A stretch of DNA of 64,000 bases from Crossaster papposus (GCA_037893245.1 JBAIAA010000119.1:496001-560000); one strand, 5' to 3'. Numbered from the stretch's first letter, positions 11,290 to 24,344 are shown. Notes: generated by a model from the letters alone, not told the origin. Translations and numbers: made by a program.

Positions 11290-13006
11290 AGAGCATGCAT
11301 GCATGCCCGTGCATCACAGAGTCTTTTCGCTGCTTGCCTTTGCTCTGTGAGGACTCAAGTACTATCTGGCAGTTTAATTTGTGTGATTGGGCTGTACGCT
11401 GTAAACTTCGCAGGATGAGGGGCTGTATTTTAGACTATCAGCCCTGATGTCTATTGCAATTGAGACCTAGGCACCTAGGGAGGTAGACTTCCCCCAAATG
11501 AGTCTGCCCCTCAGGCCACTGCAGTTAACTCTTGAGGAGGCCGGAGCCCATTATTTAGCCAGTGGCTGACGTTCGCCGATAGCAGAGACGCCACTGGGTA
11601 ATTTTGCTACAGTATCTAAAACAACAGCAGTTTGTGTTCAGTGTGTTCATTTTTGTTGTTGCACCTTTAACAATCAGGTGAATAGGTCGACAACAGCTGA
11701 AGACCTTCTTGGTCCGGTAACCCGTAACCCATCACCTTATCCCACCAGCATTCAAGTCAGGTTCACCTAACCAATCCAAACCAAGAGGGAATTGGGCTGT
11801 AATTTGTCTCCTAATGTTTCACATTTCACCAGCCATTTGTTATAACATAGCCGGCCCGAGGGTCTATAAGGCTTGTTATATGCTTGGGACTGGTTGCACA
11901 GGCCGGGGACCAGCTGTAGAAGCCAGCTGTGACTACAGCTGGATATGTTCTGATCTTGGGCCAGATACCTCTCCAACAGCTGACATAAAACCAGTATGAG
12001 ACAGGTATTTGATTTCACCAAAAACTAACTTGAGAATGGGAGAGTCTTTTAGGTGGAGACTTTGTACAACGCTTCCTCTTGTTTACACTCCAATGCACTT
12101 CAAAAGTCACCTTAAAAAAATACCTCTATTTTATACATAGCACTGCAAATCACTCCAAGTCCAAGAAATGCCATACAAAACAACAGGTCAACTAAGTCAT
12201 GCTTAGTCTACTGTGTATATCACACTGACACAAGCAATATATGTCCATTCACTAACTACAGATGTGCAAATCACTGTACATTGAAAGAATCATTCAAGGC
12301 ACTCCAGCTGAAGTGATTTGGCATGTACCACTAACTTGCCATAAACATGTCTCATAAAGAAAAGATTGTTGTTGTAGACTTGGTTTCCAACTGGACTCTT
12401 GACAATTCCCAAATCGACAAACTCAGAATTGTATGATGACTTCTACTAAAGAAAACCCCTTAAGGCCAACAGGCAAACAATGTTCCTTTAAAAGCCTGCC
12501 ATCCCAAAGGATCGGAATTAAAATGTACAGTACACCACTCGCCTCTCAGATAACCTGTAGTTTTGTTCTGACAAGACTCACCCTGGCATCTTATAATACA
12601 TTTGTATATCCCTCAGCAATTAAAGTCAACAGGAGATGTCTGGGTGCTACATCACTCAGTCAGTTCACCTGGTAAAACATGAATTCTCAAACACTACCTG
12701 AAATTGTTTTCATTCTTGGGTCTTTTCTCTATGATTCTATTGGTACATAAAGGGTACAACCCAGTCAATTCAATCCATATTATAAATTACATGTACCCAG
12801 TGGCTGCTGTATTATGCTCTTCATCAATGTGTTCTTAACTCTTTTTTTCTGCGTTTTATTTCAATGGAAAAAGCTGCTTTTTAGTTTGAATCGTTTCTGC
12901 GAGCCAGACATTGACCAGTATGGATGAGCTAATATCTGCAAAGAGTGCCCTGCTTTATCTGAGGATGTACCAGTAGAGGCCTGTATGCTAGAGGCCTGTA
13001 TGCTAA
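11290..13006. other. No gene recognised
   Basis: Non-coding, AT-rich, no repeated family member that I can identify except a local TAGAGGCCTGTATGC duplication at about 12974-13001, next to the Harbinger-like insertion. Confidence 0.35.
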
Positions 13007-13797
13007 AGCCCTGTTCGCACTGGACTTATTATGATAAAACATACCTAGACGATGGGTACTTTTCCCATTTTAAGTCCAGTGCGGACAGCCTAGGACGTTT
13101 TTCTCTCAGGTACTTCTCCCGAGTCCAGTGGGTACTTCTACCGGCCAACTGCTGCCCGGGAAAACTTCCCTGGTCACTTTTCCCTAGACGATAAGTCCAG
13201 TGCGAACAGCGTGTGTCGGTAAAAGCGGCCCAGGAAAACGTTCATCCGGCCCCCTAGTGCGATTTCATGCTACACGAAACACCGCGCATGCGCTCTTTGC
13301 ATTGTTTACGTGCGGGCACGCTGATGCATGCAAATCGCATCGTGATCACATTCACATGTGGTTCTGCAAAAAGATTACGTAGAGTTGGGGTTCCTTTGGT
13401 CAATATTATGGCAGATATTATTATTGATACAGTCGGAAGTTTGATTGGTGCTACCAGTGCATCATTTCCAGATCATAATAAAGAACGTCAACGCGTCTTA
13501 CGACGAAAGAAAGCACGACAACGGATGCGTCGTGACGATCGACGATGGCGTCAATGATGTGATCGGACAAAAAAAGCGCGCGCGCGCGAATGGGTACACC
13601 GAGGTCAATGCAGAAAGGTCACGCAAAGCGCCCTCACGAGTCATTATAATGACAGCTCGGCTACTTTTCCCGCGGTCTCGGTAAAATTTTCCCGTGTCGA
13701 AAGTCCAAGTGCGAACAGCGGTAACATTTGACCATTTTTTATTTTACCATCGTCTCAGTAAAACCTTCCCCCAAAAAAGTCCAGTGCGAACACGGCT
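13007..13797 (+). mobile_element. Harbinger-like element H1, complete, non-autonomous
   Basis: Inverted ends AGCCCTGTTCGCACTGGACT and its inverse (AGTCCAGTGCGAACACGGCT) flanked by TAA on both sides. A 3-bp TWA duplication is the PIF/Harbinger signature. 791 bp, with several subterminal copies of the GTTCGCACTGGACTT word. Contains a short frame with a basic tail (13408-13557). No DDE transposase domain, so it needs a partner for mobility. Confidence 0.7.
13408..13557 (+). pseudogene. Remnant ORF in H1, possibly transposase N-terminus
   Basis: 50 codons from ATG: MADIIIDTVGSLIG at the start, then a strongly basic end with RVLRRKKARQRMRRDDRRW. Short basic N-termini like this occur in Harbinger transposases of marine animals; the rest of the protein is absent. 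The assignment is an inference. Confidence 0.3.
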
Positions 13798-13851
13798 TAA
13801 CTGACAACAAAATCTGTATGTATCTTGTGCTGATTCTAAATTAAAGTAGGT

Positions 13852-13965
13852 ATGTGTGGAGACCCGAGCACAATGGGGACAATGGGAGTGAAAAGGTCTT
13901 CACTGGGTATATTTCAACACATGAATAGGTTTCACAAAAACGATGAAAAGGTTTCACAATAGATA
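13852..13965 (+). mobile_element. M5 repeat, partial
   Basis: TGTGGAGACC, GCACAATGGGGACAATGG and CACTGGGTATATTTCA match the M5 copy at 28548-28895. Only one end is present. Confidence 0.55.
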
Positions 13966-14616
13966 TTTTTTTATTTGATTTGAACTATTAAAAAGTAACC
14001 AACCAAATTATTGTTCAGAAGCTAATACTTGATGTAGGGATATTACTCCCTGTGAAATTACTCCCCTGAAATGCTATTATTTTGAAGAAAATGTTAAAAG
14101 AAGTCCCAAACATGTGTCTCAGAGGCGCATTAAAAATATAATTCCATTTAGGCTAGGTTTGTTCAATGTAGTCTTTAGAACATAATTTTCTAGGAATATT
14201 CAGCAAAAAAACAAAATCAGGATAGTTGTCAAGCACCATTCTTTAGATTTTGATAACTGTTTTAAATGATAACAATGCACAACTGACAAATGATACAACT
14301 TTAAGTCTGAAATAAATATTCCCTGATGTGAAAAGAAAAGTGAGTAATACCATGGTGCCATTTTTACTCCTGACCCCTGCCTTGAATTGAGCTGGCAAAG
14401 CCAGGCAGGAAATTCAATCTTCTTACGTTTCTTGGCTTCACTAAACTCAGCGTGTTATCACTGCACAGACACAAGGTTCAGTGAAACTGACGATCTCTCA
14501 AAAGTTCACTCAGTCACGGTAACATTTCTCTTGGCAAAAACCCAGAACTTACGTCTAAATTTGGATGACCTACGTGTACCTTTTGTCCCTTCTTTCGTGA
14601 CCTGAAGGTTACAGTT

Positions 14617-14755
14617 AGAGGTAGGATATAACATTTTCAGATATTATTGAAAAGTTTCACTACCGTATTATTAGGAAATATCTTATTTATTTAAAAGTAA
14701 ATAATGATTCTAGATATCCTGTAATTGTTCTGAAAATTGAATTCTATATAAAAAG
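14617..14755 (-). mobile_element. M1 MITE, partial
   Basis: AGGTAGGATATAACATTTTCAGATATTATTG, then GTAAATAATGATTCTAG and a TCTGAAAATTGAATTCTAT-like body; the distal half is missing. Confidence 0.55.
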
Positions 14756-15892
14756 CTTATTCAAGATAATTGGGTGCTCATCGCAGGTGCCTGAATGTGT
14801 AGGTAGACAGGCGCATGACAATTGTGTGTTAATTATGAGCAGCAACATCCTGTCAGCAATTTTATCCTAACATTAGACATTTCATTGCTCCAAGAATTGG
14901 CTTATTATCGTGCGATGTAAGTATGTACAATTTTGGTCTTCACGAATCGAGCCACTGGAGAGCAAGTAGCATTCTACTATTTCTAGATTCACATTTCCTT
15001 TTTAACAGTTACTTTAAGCACTCATCTTCTCATTTATATAGAATCTGATTTCCTTTTTGTAAGCAATCAAGAATACTAAATTCTGTAAATCTGGACACAT
15101 TTTAGCTTTAAAAGCAATTCAAAACCAACAATGAAAGTATTACGAAAGGCCAAATTAATGATATTGCAATAATTGATGAAATCATAAACCAGGCCGGGTT
15201 GTTGATAATGTTCAGCTATTCAACCAGCATGCTGTCTGCTCATACCCTGGATTCCATGCCCTTTGACCTTTCTCAACATCTTATCTCACTCCTTAGCCTT
15301 CATTAGGTCAAGGGTCACCAGACAGTTGATAAGACATGTAGCTAGTTTCCAGAGACAGACAAAGTGTGTCAAATGTATCACTCATAATACATGTATAGTG
15401 GTATAGTTCTCAAAACTCCTTCAGCGTTCACTAAAAATTATAGGAAATGTTTTAGGAATATAGAGCAACAAATATCATCATGCATTGAAGTGAGAGATAT
15501 TTTAGCTAGCTATCAAATACATGGTTGGAAAGCCCACAACATAAGCTTTCATTTGGTGTATAATAGAGCCCATTAGCAACTCCCATTTTGGAGATATGAT
15601 GTGTTTACATATCGATTATTTCCTTGGAGTTAAAATTACACAACTGAGAAAACAGGCTTTGAAATAGCCGGCTCTGTTGTACTACAACAGAACAATGCAC
15701 ACAAAATTGTCGGTTTTTTTCACTTTATTCATCAAAATGCAAATTTCTTTCAATGAAACCTGAAACTGTACATGTAGGTATTAAAGATGTCATTCATGAA
15801 AAAAAATGAAAATCAATGTTTACCCTCTCAATGTTGATTGGGCCATCACATGATAATGCACAGCGTGACAAGTTAATACACCTTTTTGCAGA

Positions 15893-15975
15893 TAAGTAGT
15901 TTGCAATAACACCATGTGGTAATTCCAAATAGTGAGATATGTGGTTCTGAAAAGAACCAGAGGAAACTCAACGTT
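15893..15975 (+). repeat. R4 dispersed repeat (GGTTCTGAAAAGAACC), single unit
   Basis: GATAAGTAGTTTGCAATAAC, ACCATGTGGTAATT and a perfect hairpin GGTTCTGAAAAGAACC. The same unit occurs twice in tandem at 45611-45787. Confidence 0.65.
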
Positions 15976-17051
15976 TCGAAGAGTATGCCCTTCCCATCGA
16001 CAGGAGACTCGTCTGACAACAATTTGACAAAACCTGTTGTGCTTTTAATGCTAAGCAACAAAAACCGACAAAAAGAAATATTTTCATGCTTTTAGCAGCT
16101 CCATAAAATTGGCCCCTGCTCTCAAATCATTTTTCGGAGTTGTGGGACCAAAAGGAGAATAGGAGCATATAAAAAGTAGAAAAAAGGAGGAAAAGTAGGA
16201 AACTTTAAAGCCCATTCCCCGAGCCAATAAGCATTATGCATTAATGCTGCTCAGTTTTGGAATAATATGCTGTTCAATATTTTGACAGTTGTACTAGTAA
16301 GAGCTTCAAATCAGCCATAATACAAGGAGGGGGGTTTCCTTTCATCGAGTTTCAAGTCTACTTTTCAAGTTTATAGTCGACTTTTCGAGTTTCCGATTGT
16401 TTTGAGTTTCAAGTTGACTTGTAATACAAGGAGATATATCTTGACAAATAACCCACTGTGCCCAGAATCTAGAATGTACCTATAAATCTCCACAGGTCTG
16501 CCAGTCAAGCATCTAGAGGATTAGCCCACAGAAAGCCTCATGTTCTATCATAATCATTGACTTTCAAGCAGACAATAAACTACTTGTCTCAGTTGTTCAT
16601 TGCTTGAAAGGAGTTCTCAAGGTTGAGTTGTTCAGCATCTCCAAGGTTGTAACCTTCAAAGGTTTACATCAATACATGCACTGTATCTGGGATATTTGTG
16701 AAATCTCTAGAACATTAAAACACTCCACCTCTAGGTGCCAAATACTGCAGCCAATTACAAACCTGTGGAGTGATGTATAGGTTGCAACCAGCTTTGGGCA
16801 TGTTCAGACGGTGGCGTAAGTTAATCTAATCCAAAAATACTAAGTTATTCCGTTTTTAATCCAAAACATGCTTGCGTTCAAACGAGAAAGTTACGCCATT
16901 TCCCAGGCGGAAAAGTTGGTCAAGTTACGCCATCGTGGTTATGCAACGCAAACACCACTTTCTCAGCCTTCCGGTTAAAGCGCGCGCGCGGGAAACAAGG
17001 ACAGTGTTGTATGTACATACAGTATACACAGTATATATTAGAGCGCAAGCG

Positions 17052-17163
17052 TACTGCCGTTTTCCAAACTCCAGCCTCTTCGCAATATCGGCTTTGTTTA
17101 GGCAGTTTGGCTATAATAATGGAGCGCAGTGACCGACTGGCTAGGGTTTGTAAAACGGTCTAG
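17052..17163. mobile_element. Small MITE M3, copy 2 (nested in H2)
   Basis: CCGTTTTCCAAACTCC ... CTAGGGTTTGTAAAACGG; shares ATGGAGC and GGCTAGGGTTTG with 10673-10773. Confidence 0.55.
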
Positions 17164-17201
17164 TAATAAACCGTGTACACACATTCGCATTTTTGTATCA
17201 C

Positions 17202-17510
17202 TGTGGAGACATGGCTTTGTTCTTGTGTACAAAATGGTTAGAAAGTCGAGCACGTTTTTCAAAATGCTCCCATTTTAACCATAATTTTTTTCCGGGGTTG
17301 AAATTTCGACCCAATATACCCTATATTATACCCTAACCCAAACACTAACCCTAACCCACATCCTAATCCTAGTTTTTGAGTAATTTAATCAAAATCAAAA
17401 AATCTAATTCGTGAAATTCCCAATGGAGACCTATTCATCTATAGAAATTTACCCTCCGGATACGTTTTGTCTCCATTGTACACATTGTGTTCATGTCTCC
17501 AGAGGGTACG
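17202..17510 (-). mobile_element. M5 repeat nested in H2
   Basis: Minus strand: GGAGACATGAACACAATG, GGTCTCCATTGGGAATTTCA, a TTAGGGT-rich part and GGAGACATGGCTTTG inverse. Homologous to 28548-28895. The CCCTAACCC-like part (17330-17355) is degenerate and need not be telomeric. Confidence 0.6.
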
Positions 17511-17594
17511 GTATTTCGCACCATATGAACAATGTACACACACACGCATACATGTTCATGTAATTGCACGTGCGACAGGCCATGAGTTATCAAA

Positions 17595-17925
17595 ATGGCG
17601 CCGATGATCAATGCTAAAGTTTTTCTCGCGTTTTTGCTTGCCTGTATTCGGGATAAAAGGGAACGATCGTCGGATTCCGAGGCCGGAGAGTTGAATACTA
17701 AATCGTGTGCTGGAGAGGCTTAGAAGACTGAAAAACAACCGATTGCGTCAACAAGACCACGCTACCCGTTGGCGTTTTTGGCTGTTTGTCAAACGAAGGC
17801 AACGGGCAATCGGATGTATTCTCGGCGCGGTAGCCATCATTGCGAAGGGTTCACAAATATATCGCCTTGTCCGTGCCCGGCTAATGAGCACGGCCTGGAC
17901 CTGTTACGAAAAAGGTCAATGTGAA
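17595..17925 (+). pseudogene. Broken ORF in H2, possible transposase N-terminus
   Basis: ATG at 17595 reads MAPMINAKVFLAFLLACIRD and stops after about 44 codons. The +1 frame from 17707 continues with LERLRRLKNNRLRQQD, a basic/aromatic stretch (RWRFWLFVKRRQR), and ends at 17928. A 1-nt shift separates them. No catalytic domain. Confidence 0.3.
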
Positions 17926-18165
17926 TAAACTAACACCGGAAGTGGCAGGTCAGTTGCGTTCCAACGGCACTTCACGGCTCATCGCAGCGGGGGGAGATCG
18001 TTATCTTTCGCTCAACTTAATCTAATCGGCCACTTTTGGGAAGCGTAAGTTACGCCATTTTGGTCGCGTAACTTACGCCGAACGGGTGGATTAGAGCGTT
18101 CCAACGGACAGATTAACTTAGTATTTTTGGATTAGATTAACTTACGCCACCGTCTGAACGTACCC

Positions 18166-19082
18166 TTTGTTACAAGATCACTGGATGAGAGGAAAGGGTT
18201 GGTATTTTAATAGGTTGGGATAGTTTCTTAGTCTTTGGGGATACCAGTGCAATGACATGTATTCTTAACAATCAGAAGTTTTTACAAAATCTGGGGGTAA
18301 ACAAAAGAAGAGCCTTCTATTAAAAAATTATGTTAATTAAACATCCAAAAGTAATTAAAAAAACTCTCAACAAATTTCACAGGTCAGAAAGACAAAGTCA
18401 GATTCAGTTTCAAGACTATAAAACACCCCATATTACAATACTCTGCACAATTTAAAAAACAAATCTAGCTAAATATTCAAAGCATATACTCCCACTTGCC
18501 ACAGTGAGTAACCCTACTGTGACCACACAAATACCTCACATATTGGGCCAGCAGTGTATACAAAGACCAATGCGGCATTCGATAATGGAATGAATTTTGA
18601 TGAATGAAAATGAAATGTCAAACGTCAATGCAGGAAATTTAAGGGTGCAACAGATAGCCGAGTCCATGGATGATTTCTATAGAATTTCACTCTTTTTGTC
18701 TTTTTCAAAGAGCGATGTTTTTTTTGTGTTACAAGAGTAATGGCAAGCTGTAATTTCTATACCCCACTTTGCCAAAGTCTTGCCATTGTAACAGGATTTA
18801 GAGAGACCTGTGCCATTAATTAACCCTAGGTCCCCAGTGTAATTCATAAGGAACCACGTGCACCCAACCTACATGTACAGTACATCCTTGCAAATTCCAA
18901 CATGGCAAACTTTCGGAGACACTGGGGTTAGTTGGAACGATTTTCACAAAAATGTCTATATTTCACAAACCAGTTTTATTCAAGAAACAATAACTAGACC
19001 AGTTTATGCATACACATACGTACATGTGTGTTTATACTACATTCTCAGACTTGTTGATGGTTACTGTAAGCATAGAGAAAGA
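18166..19082. other. No gene recognised
   Basis: AT-rich unique sequence; no supported exon or repeat. Confidence 0.35.
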
Positions 19083-19325
19083 AAGGTAGGATACACCACT
19101 TGCAGATCTCGAAAACATACCGGTAATGACTGAAGGCATCCAGTAAAATGATTGCGCTCGATATATAATAATTGTTCCGAAAAAATGAATTTTGTAAAAA
19201 TAAATTAACGATCGCCGGACGACGATCACAACAAAAACAAGAATAGCATAGAAGACTGCCTAACGCCGGTTCAAAACGAACGCTGTTTTTCTTTCTTTAC
19301 TCAGCATCCATGATTGTAAAACTAC
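19083..19325 (-). mobile_element. M1 MITE, 3'-truncated
   Basis: AAAGGTAGGATACACCACTTGCAG, GGCATCCAGTAAAATGATTG, an ACGATCGCCGGACG core and CAGCATCCATGATTGTAAAA; the far terminus is missing. Confidence 0.65.
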
Positions 19326-20938
19326 CTTATTAAAAAAAAAAATCACCCACTTTACTAAGCTTATCAGTGAGATAAAATAAATGCAACTACACAATGTAAG
19401 TGGAAATCAATGATCAATGATAAATGATAAATGATAAATCAATGATAAGTGGAAATCAAAGTGGAAATCAATGATAAGTGTTCTACTTTTGACCTTAGTT
19501 TTTTTGACATATTTTATGGTAAGCACCTATGGTTTAAGCAGCACTACCAACAAGCATATAGTCTCAAGTAAGCAAATCTGGTGAATCGGGCTAATTAACA
19601 GCTCTAGAATGGCAACTTGTATGCTTCACTATGCTGGCAACCAAAATTAAACTCTGTGGTTCTAATGAGCTCCATACAAATGTGAGCATTTTTTTACAAG
19701 AATTGAATACTTGTCTGGAATACATACAGTACATTGTACATACACATTTGTGTGCATGCAGTGCCGGTACATTGCAGAAAGTGAAGGGATGCATATTAGT
19801 ACATGGAATATGCACATAGGAATATACACATGTACCAGACCAGTACCATACATGAAATCTAATCCAAGTGATTTGTTGTTTATTGTAATCAGAAATCTGC
19901 AGATTTACACACTACAAAAAAGTACAAGTATCACACTGTGTGCACATACACACATGTTGACATGTAGTTCAATAAACACAGAGTGAATGATCCCAATAAA
20001 GCATGACACATGGCCATTCATACATGATTGCGTCTACATTACAATTCAATCAGTGAAGTGAAACTGACACTCGCCAACTAGTGCAATTTAATACTTAATT
20101 GTGTTTCTTGTAAACACTGAGCATTGGACACCAGCAACATATTAATTTCACTAAATAATCCTATTCATGCCCCGACTACTGGTAGTTGGATAATACTTTA
20201 GGACCATAGAGTGCTGATCCAAAAATCACAACCAATTTTTGTATGACTAATATAAACTAAATAAATCTGTTCTCTGCTCACTGTACACATTTAGAGTTTG
20301 GTATCTTTATTATTATGCGACCTGCTCCAACTAAACCTGGACAAAGTTGACAATTTTTTTATTTTAGATTTTGCTTTTCTTTTTTTTAAAATTCTCCAGG
20401 ACCTTAGCTTCAACATGATGTATCATTTACATGTACCCCCACCCTATCTCCCCTGGGAAAAAGATTTAGTGATAAAACCCAGACAACCTAATTATGAGAT
20501 AAACAGCTTGAAGTTCAGAAAAGCGTATTATTTCTATACACAATTGTTTCACAAAATCGACAGAAAACAAGCTTGTGGGTGACGGATTATGTTCAAATTT
20601 GGAGAGAGTGTAGATTAACGTTCGTGATTCAGAAAAAAACAAAAACCTAAAAATGGTAAAATCAACCCCGAAATGACTTCACAAGTACATTATAATAAAA
20701 CACATTGTACGACTTTGTCCGGGTTTCGTTAAATGGTACATATGGTACAGCATGTTTACACCATTCAGAAATCATTCAACTTCATTGATAAAAAAAGAGA
20801 TTGCCGACATCCATATATTGTAGGGCATGTATACCACTTGGTAACCAACCAAATTATTGTCGAAAACCTTACACGTGTTGTAAAGATAAAAAGGACTCTA
20901 AACTCCCCTAAAAATTATCCCTTCTGGCATGCTGTCAT
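19326..20938. other. No gene; short tandem ATGATAA/ATCA repeats at 19405-19475
   Basis: Unique AT-rich DNA with a small GATAAATGATAAATGATAA tandem tract and repeated GTGGAAATCAATGAT. Frames on both strands around 19600-19986 consist of ACATGTACA-like words and have no recognisable protein. Confidence 0.35.
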
Positions 20939-21326
20939 TTAAAGGTAGTATACACCATTGGTCATTGCTTGAATTATCATGAATGGGTAGATTTAAGGGG
21001 GGGGTTGTATTTTATAGTAATCGTTTAACTGAGCTGTCCGAAGTTTTACAATCATGGATCCCGAGAAAAGCACTAAAAACAGCGGGTTTTTTTAACCGGC
21101 ATCGAGCAGTTATTCTTATGTTATCTTTGTTTTTTCGCGATCGCCGTCTGGCGATCGCAAATTTTTCATTAGAAAATTATATTTTTCGGAATAATTACAG
21201 GATATCTAGCGCAATCATTTTGCTGGATGCCTAGAATCTACATTTATTTTCAAATGAGTAAGATATTTTCTAATAATTTGGTAGTAAATATTTTTGATAT
21301 CTGCAAATGATGTATACTACCTTTAA
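20939..21326 (+). mobile_element. M1 MITE, full-length
   Basis: TTAA + AGGTAGTATACACCATTGG ... TGATGTATACTACCT + TTAA, 388 bp. The centre has the palindrome GCGATCGCCGTCTGGCGATC. Confidence 0.85.
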
Positions 21327-21467
21327 AAGAAAATAAAGAATGTTATTTCCAAAGATGCGCCTCAGAGACATATTTTTGGAATTTTCCTTTTGTAGTTTGT
21401 TTGCAATTTCCACAATTTAAGTTGCAATTCAGAGCGGTGTAATAATTTCACAGGGAGTTTAGAGTTA

Positions 21468-21738
21468 TTAAAGGTAGGATACACCATTGGTAATTGCTTG
21501 AATTATCAGGAATGGGTGGATTTTTTTTTGGGGGGGGTTGAATTTTATAGTAAATATTGTTTAACTGACTTGTTTGAAGTTTTACAATCACGGATGCCAA
21601 AAAAAAAATTAAAAAAAAAAAAAAACGGCAATCGTTTTCAACTGGTGTCGGGAATTTTTATAAAAAAAAAAAATGTTTTTTATTAATTCTGTAGTAAATT
21701 TTGTTGACATTTGCAAATGGTGTATCCTATACCTCTAA
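21468..21738 (+). mobile_element. M1 MITE, internally deleted
   Basis: TTAA + AGGTAGGATACACC ... GGTGTATCCTATACC + CTAA. Lacks the central palindrome; A-rich replacement in the middle. Confidence 0.75.
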
Positions 21739-22742
21739 TTTGTTTACAAGCTTTTTAACAGTGCTTTGGTTGGTTATTATTTGGTTAGCTGCAAAAAGAA
21801 TATTTCACCTTTAATATAGATCTGTCCAAGGGTCAGGATTGCACTCAACTATACAGAGACTGTGCACCAGGGTAGCTGGGTGGCACAGATAATACAGAAA
21901 TCATCAAGTGCGAAGATCTGATTGTTGAATATCTGAAGTGGGGGTTAGGACAAGATAATATTGGGACAGGATTATATTGCTTGTGCACCAACGTAATACC
22001 TTCATCTAAACCAAATAGACTTGGACCACCTTTATAGCATTCTTAGCAGGTCAGGATTGACTTAATGATACTTGATAGGCTGATTTATCGCTTCCCAGGG
22101 CAGGCAATTTGGTGTTCATTTTGGTATAATTTATAGGATACTGGATAGTGTTTAGGTTTGGCAGAGAATATCTTCATGATTTGTGTCATGGTGAAATAAC
22201 AAATCCGCAATGAAACTGGTCCATTATAGGGGAACATAAAAAACACAGGTCCCATTTACTGTGCCAATGGAACAAACTATGTGTATTGGTACATCTAGCC
22301 ATAGCCAACATTCTGTCTAATGCATTTTTGTTTAACCAGTTCTTGTCGGATGCCGTGTATACATGCCAATTTTTTTCCGGGATTTAAAACGGATGACAGA
22401 TAAACACGTCAAGAGCAGCGAACGAGGCCGAAAAAAATCAGGGTGTGCTTTCCACAGATGCCAGCCTAAATCCAACCTAAGTGTTAAGACTGTGAGAGCT
22501 TTCAATGGTTTGATGAGTGAAAAGAGAACTCTACAAGTCTAGATTGGCACAAAGGGATTAAAATCTGAACACAGCAAATTAAACTAGACCACCAAAGTTC
22601 TGTAGATAGGTTTCTTGGCAGTTGGGGGATGTAATCCTCTAAACACCCGACTATGAACGAGACATATTTGACTAACAATGAGAAATATCCCCGTTTCATA
22701 TTCTTCATCAATTGTTTGGGGATTACACCACCACCACCACCC
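21739..22742. other. No gene recognised
   Basis: Unique sequence without supported exons. Confidence 0.35.
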
Positions 22743-22836
22743 CGGCATCCATGATTGTGAAACTTTGGACAGGTCAGTTAAAATAAAATAATTCCTGACA
22801 ATTCAAGCAATTACCAATGGGGTATCCTACCTTTAA
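22743..22836 (-). mobile_element. M1 MITE, terminal fragment
   Basis: GGCATCCATGATTGTGAAAC, TCAAGCAATTACCAATGG, GGTATCCTACCTTTAA. Preceded by a short CCA repeat (22727-22740). Confidence 0.65.
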
Positions 22837-23637
22837 ACCACCTTTCGTCCTCTGGTTGACCCCTATCTAAAGTTCAGAACTTTAGAAGTTCAGAAATTTC
22901 CACCCGACCCAGTTCTATTCTCACTCTGTTTCATCTGGATAGATTGTCTGCTGGGCGAACCCAAAAACTGAGAACAAACTGGCATAAGAGACTTTTAATA
23001 ATAAATGGCATCGCCCTGGCATCGCCCTGGCATCTCGCTATTCCAGTCACAAACCAATCACACAAAGCAAAATATCTTTCACCAAGTTTCTAGTGACCTA
23101 GCTACACCAAATCCTTTCAACTTCAAAGAAATATAATTATTTTATCCAATCCATCTTTCTATCAATAAATTCCAGTGATATCACAACAAGCACTCGAGGC
23201 AATTTATTATATTAAGCATCTTTCTTTCATGGCTGAGCATTATGCCCAGCTGTTTGTCAGCATAAAATCAAGTAACAATGTATTTCTAGTCTTGTCTAGT
23301 CAAATACCACACACAATGAGTCCTTACCTAAGGTTGGTCAGGGCTGACTGATACTTTTGATAGCAGACAATAATAAGAAAATAAGAAAAAAACATATTTT
23401 CTGGACAATGCTAAACAATTTCTAAAACCTAACCAAAGCCTCTTTTTTTTCAATAATTTTCTCAATAATAAGGTAGTTATTGTTGGCGAAATTAAATACC
23501 TGCATAGGGTTTAGAAAGAAAAAAAGATTGAAAGAAATAATTGGTTTTTCACTTTGGGCTTTGGCCTTTTAACATAAAAACTGTACGGAATCATCACAAG
23601 CTTGCTCAAGTGAGATTTAAACCCCAAAGTCCTTGTA

Positions 23638-23711
23638 ATATGAGTGAGTGAGTGAGTTTTTAGGGTTTAACGCCGTACCAGCATCAATGGCCATATTCAC
23701 GGCGGGAACAA
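23638..23711 (+). mobile_element. GAGTGAGTGAGTTT...AACGCCG SINE-like fragment
   Basis: (GAGT)n followed by TAGGGTTTAACGCCGTACC and CATATTCACGGCGGG, a motif that I associate with short interspersed repeats of many marine invertebrates. Short fragment only. Confidence 0.4.
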
Positions 23712-23764
23712 ATTTCATTTCAACAATTTTTTTTTTATTTCATTCAACAATTAATGTGAAGAAG

Positions 23765-23935
23765 TTACAGTTTTAGAGGTGGGAGGAAAACCCCAGAAGA
23801 ATATCCTGGGGAAAAACCCACGGAGTCAGGCAGGGACTGAAAACCCAATCCACATATTGGCCCAGGCCGGATTCGAACCCGGGTCATAGTGGTGGAAGGC
23901 GAGGAAAGAACCGCTACACCAACCCGACTCCCCTC
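23765..23935 (-). mobile_element. SINE S1 with well-preserved tRNA-like head
   Basis: Minus strand: GAGTCGGGTTGGTGTAGCGG (A-box region), GGGTTCGAATCCGGCC (B box), then CCAATATGTGGATTGGGTTT and GGTTTTCCTCCCACCTC. The best-preserved head in the window; directly abuts an M1 copy. Confidence 0.75.
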
Positions 23936-23963
23936 ATTGTAATATGAAGAGTAGAATTTTCCT

Positions 23964-24303
23964 TTAAAGGTAGGATACACCATTTGCAGATATCAAAAAT
24001 ATTTACTACCGAATTATTAAGAAATATCTTACTCATTTGAAAGTAAATCTTGATTATAGGCATCCAGCAAAATGATTGCGCTATATATCCTTAATTATTC
24101 CGAAAAATTGAATTTTATAATGAAAAATTCGCGATCGCCGTCTGGCGATCGCGAATTTTTATCCTAAGATAACATAAGAATAACTACTTGATTGTAAAAC
24201 TTTGGACAGCTCAGTTAAACGATATTTACTATAAAATACAACCCCCCAAATCTACTCATTCATGATAATTCAAGCAATTACCAATGGTGTATACTACCTT
24301 TAA
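23964..24303 (-). mobile_element. M1 MITE, full-length
   Basis: TTAA at both ends, AGGTAGGATACACCATTTGC ... CAATGGTGTATACTACCT, central GCGATCGCCGTCTGGCGATC. Confidence 0.85.
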
Positions 24304-24344
24304 CTGAGATAGTATACGCCATTATGTTCTGGTTGTACATGTAT

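Larger units (their letters stand above)
16796..18165 (+). mobile_element. Harbinger-like element H2, 1370 bp, with nested MITEs
   Basis: Ends GGGCATGTTCAGACGGTGGC and GCCACCGTCTGAACGTACCC are inverted repeats that continue inwards (CGTAAGTTAATCTAATCC). A TTT lies on both sides, a possible 3-bp target duplication. Two other MITEs sit inside (17052-17163 and about 17202-17510), so this element is older than they are. A frameshifted N-terminal-like ORF is at 17595-17925. Confidence 0.65.

Noticed and set aside
17330-17360. Interstitial telomere (CCCTAA)n
   Set aside because: Only a few degenerate units inside an M5 repeat; the related copy at 28700 has the same decayed words.
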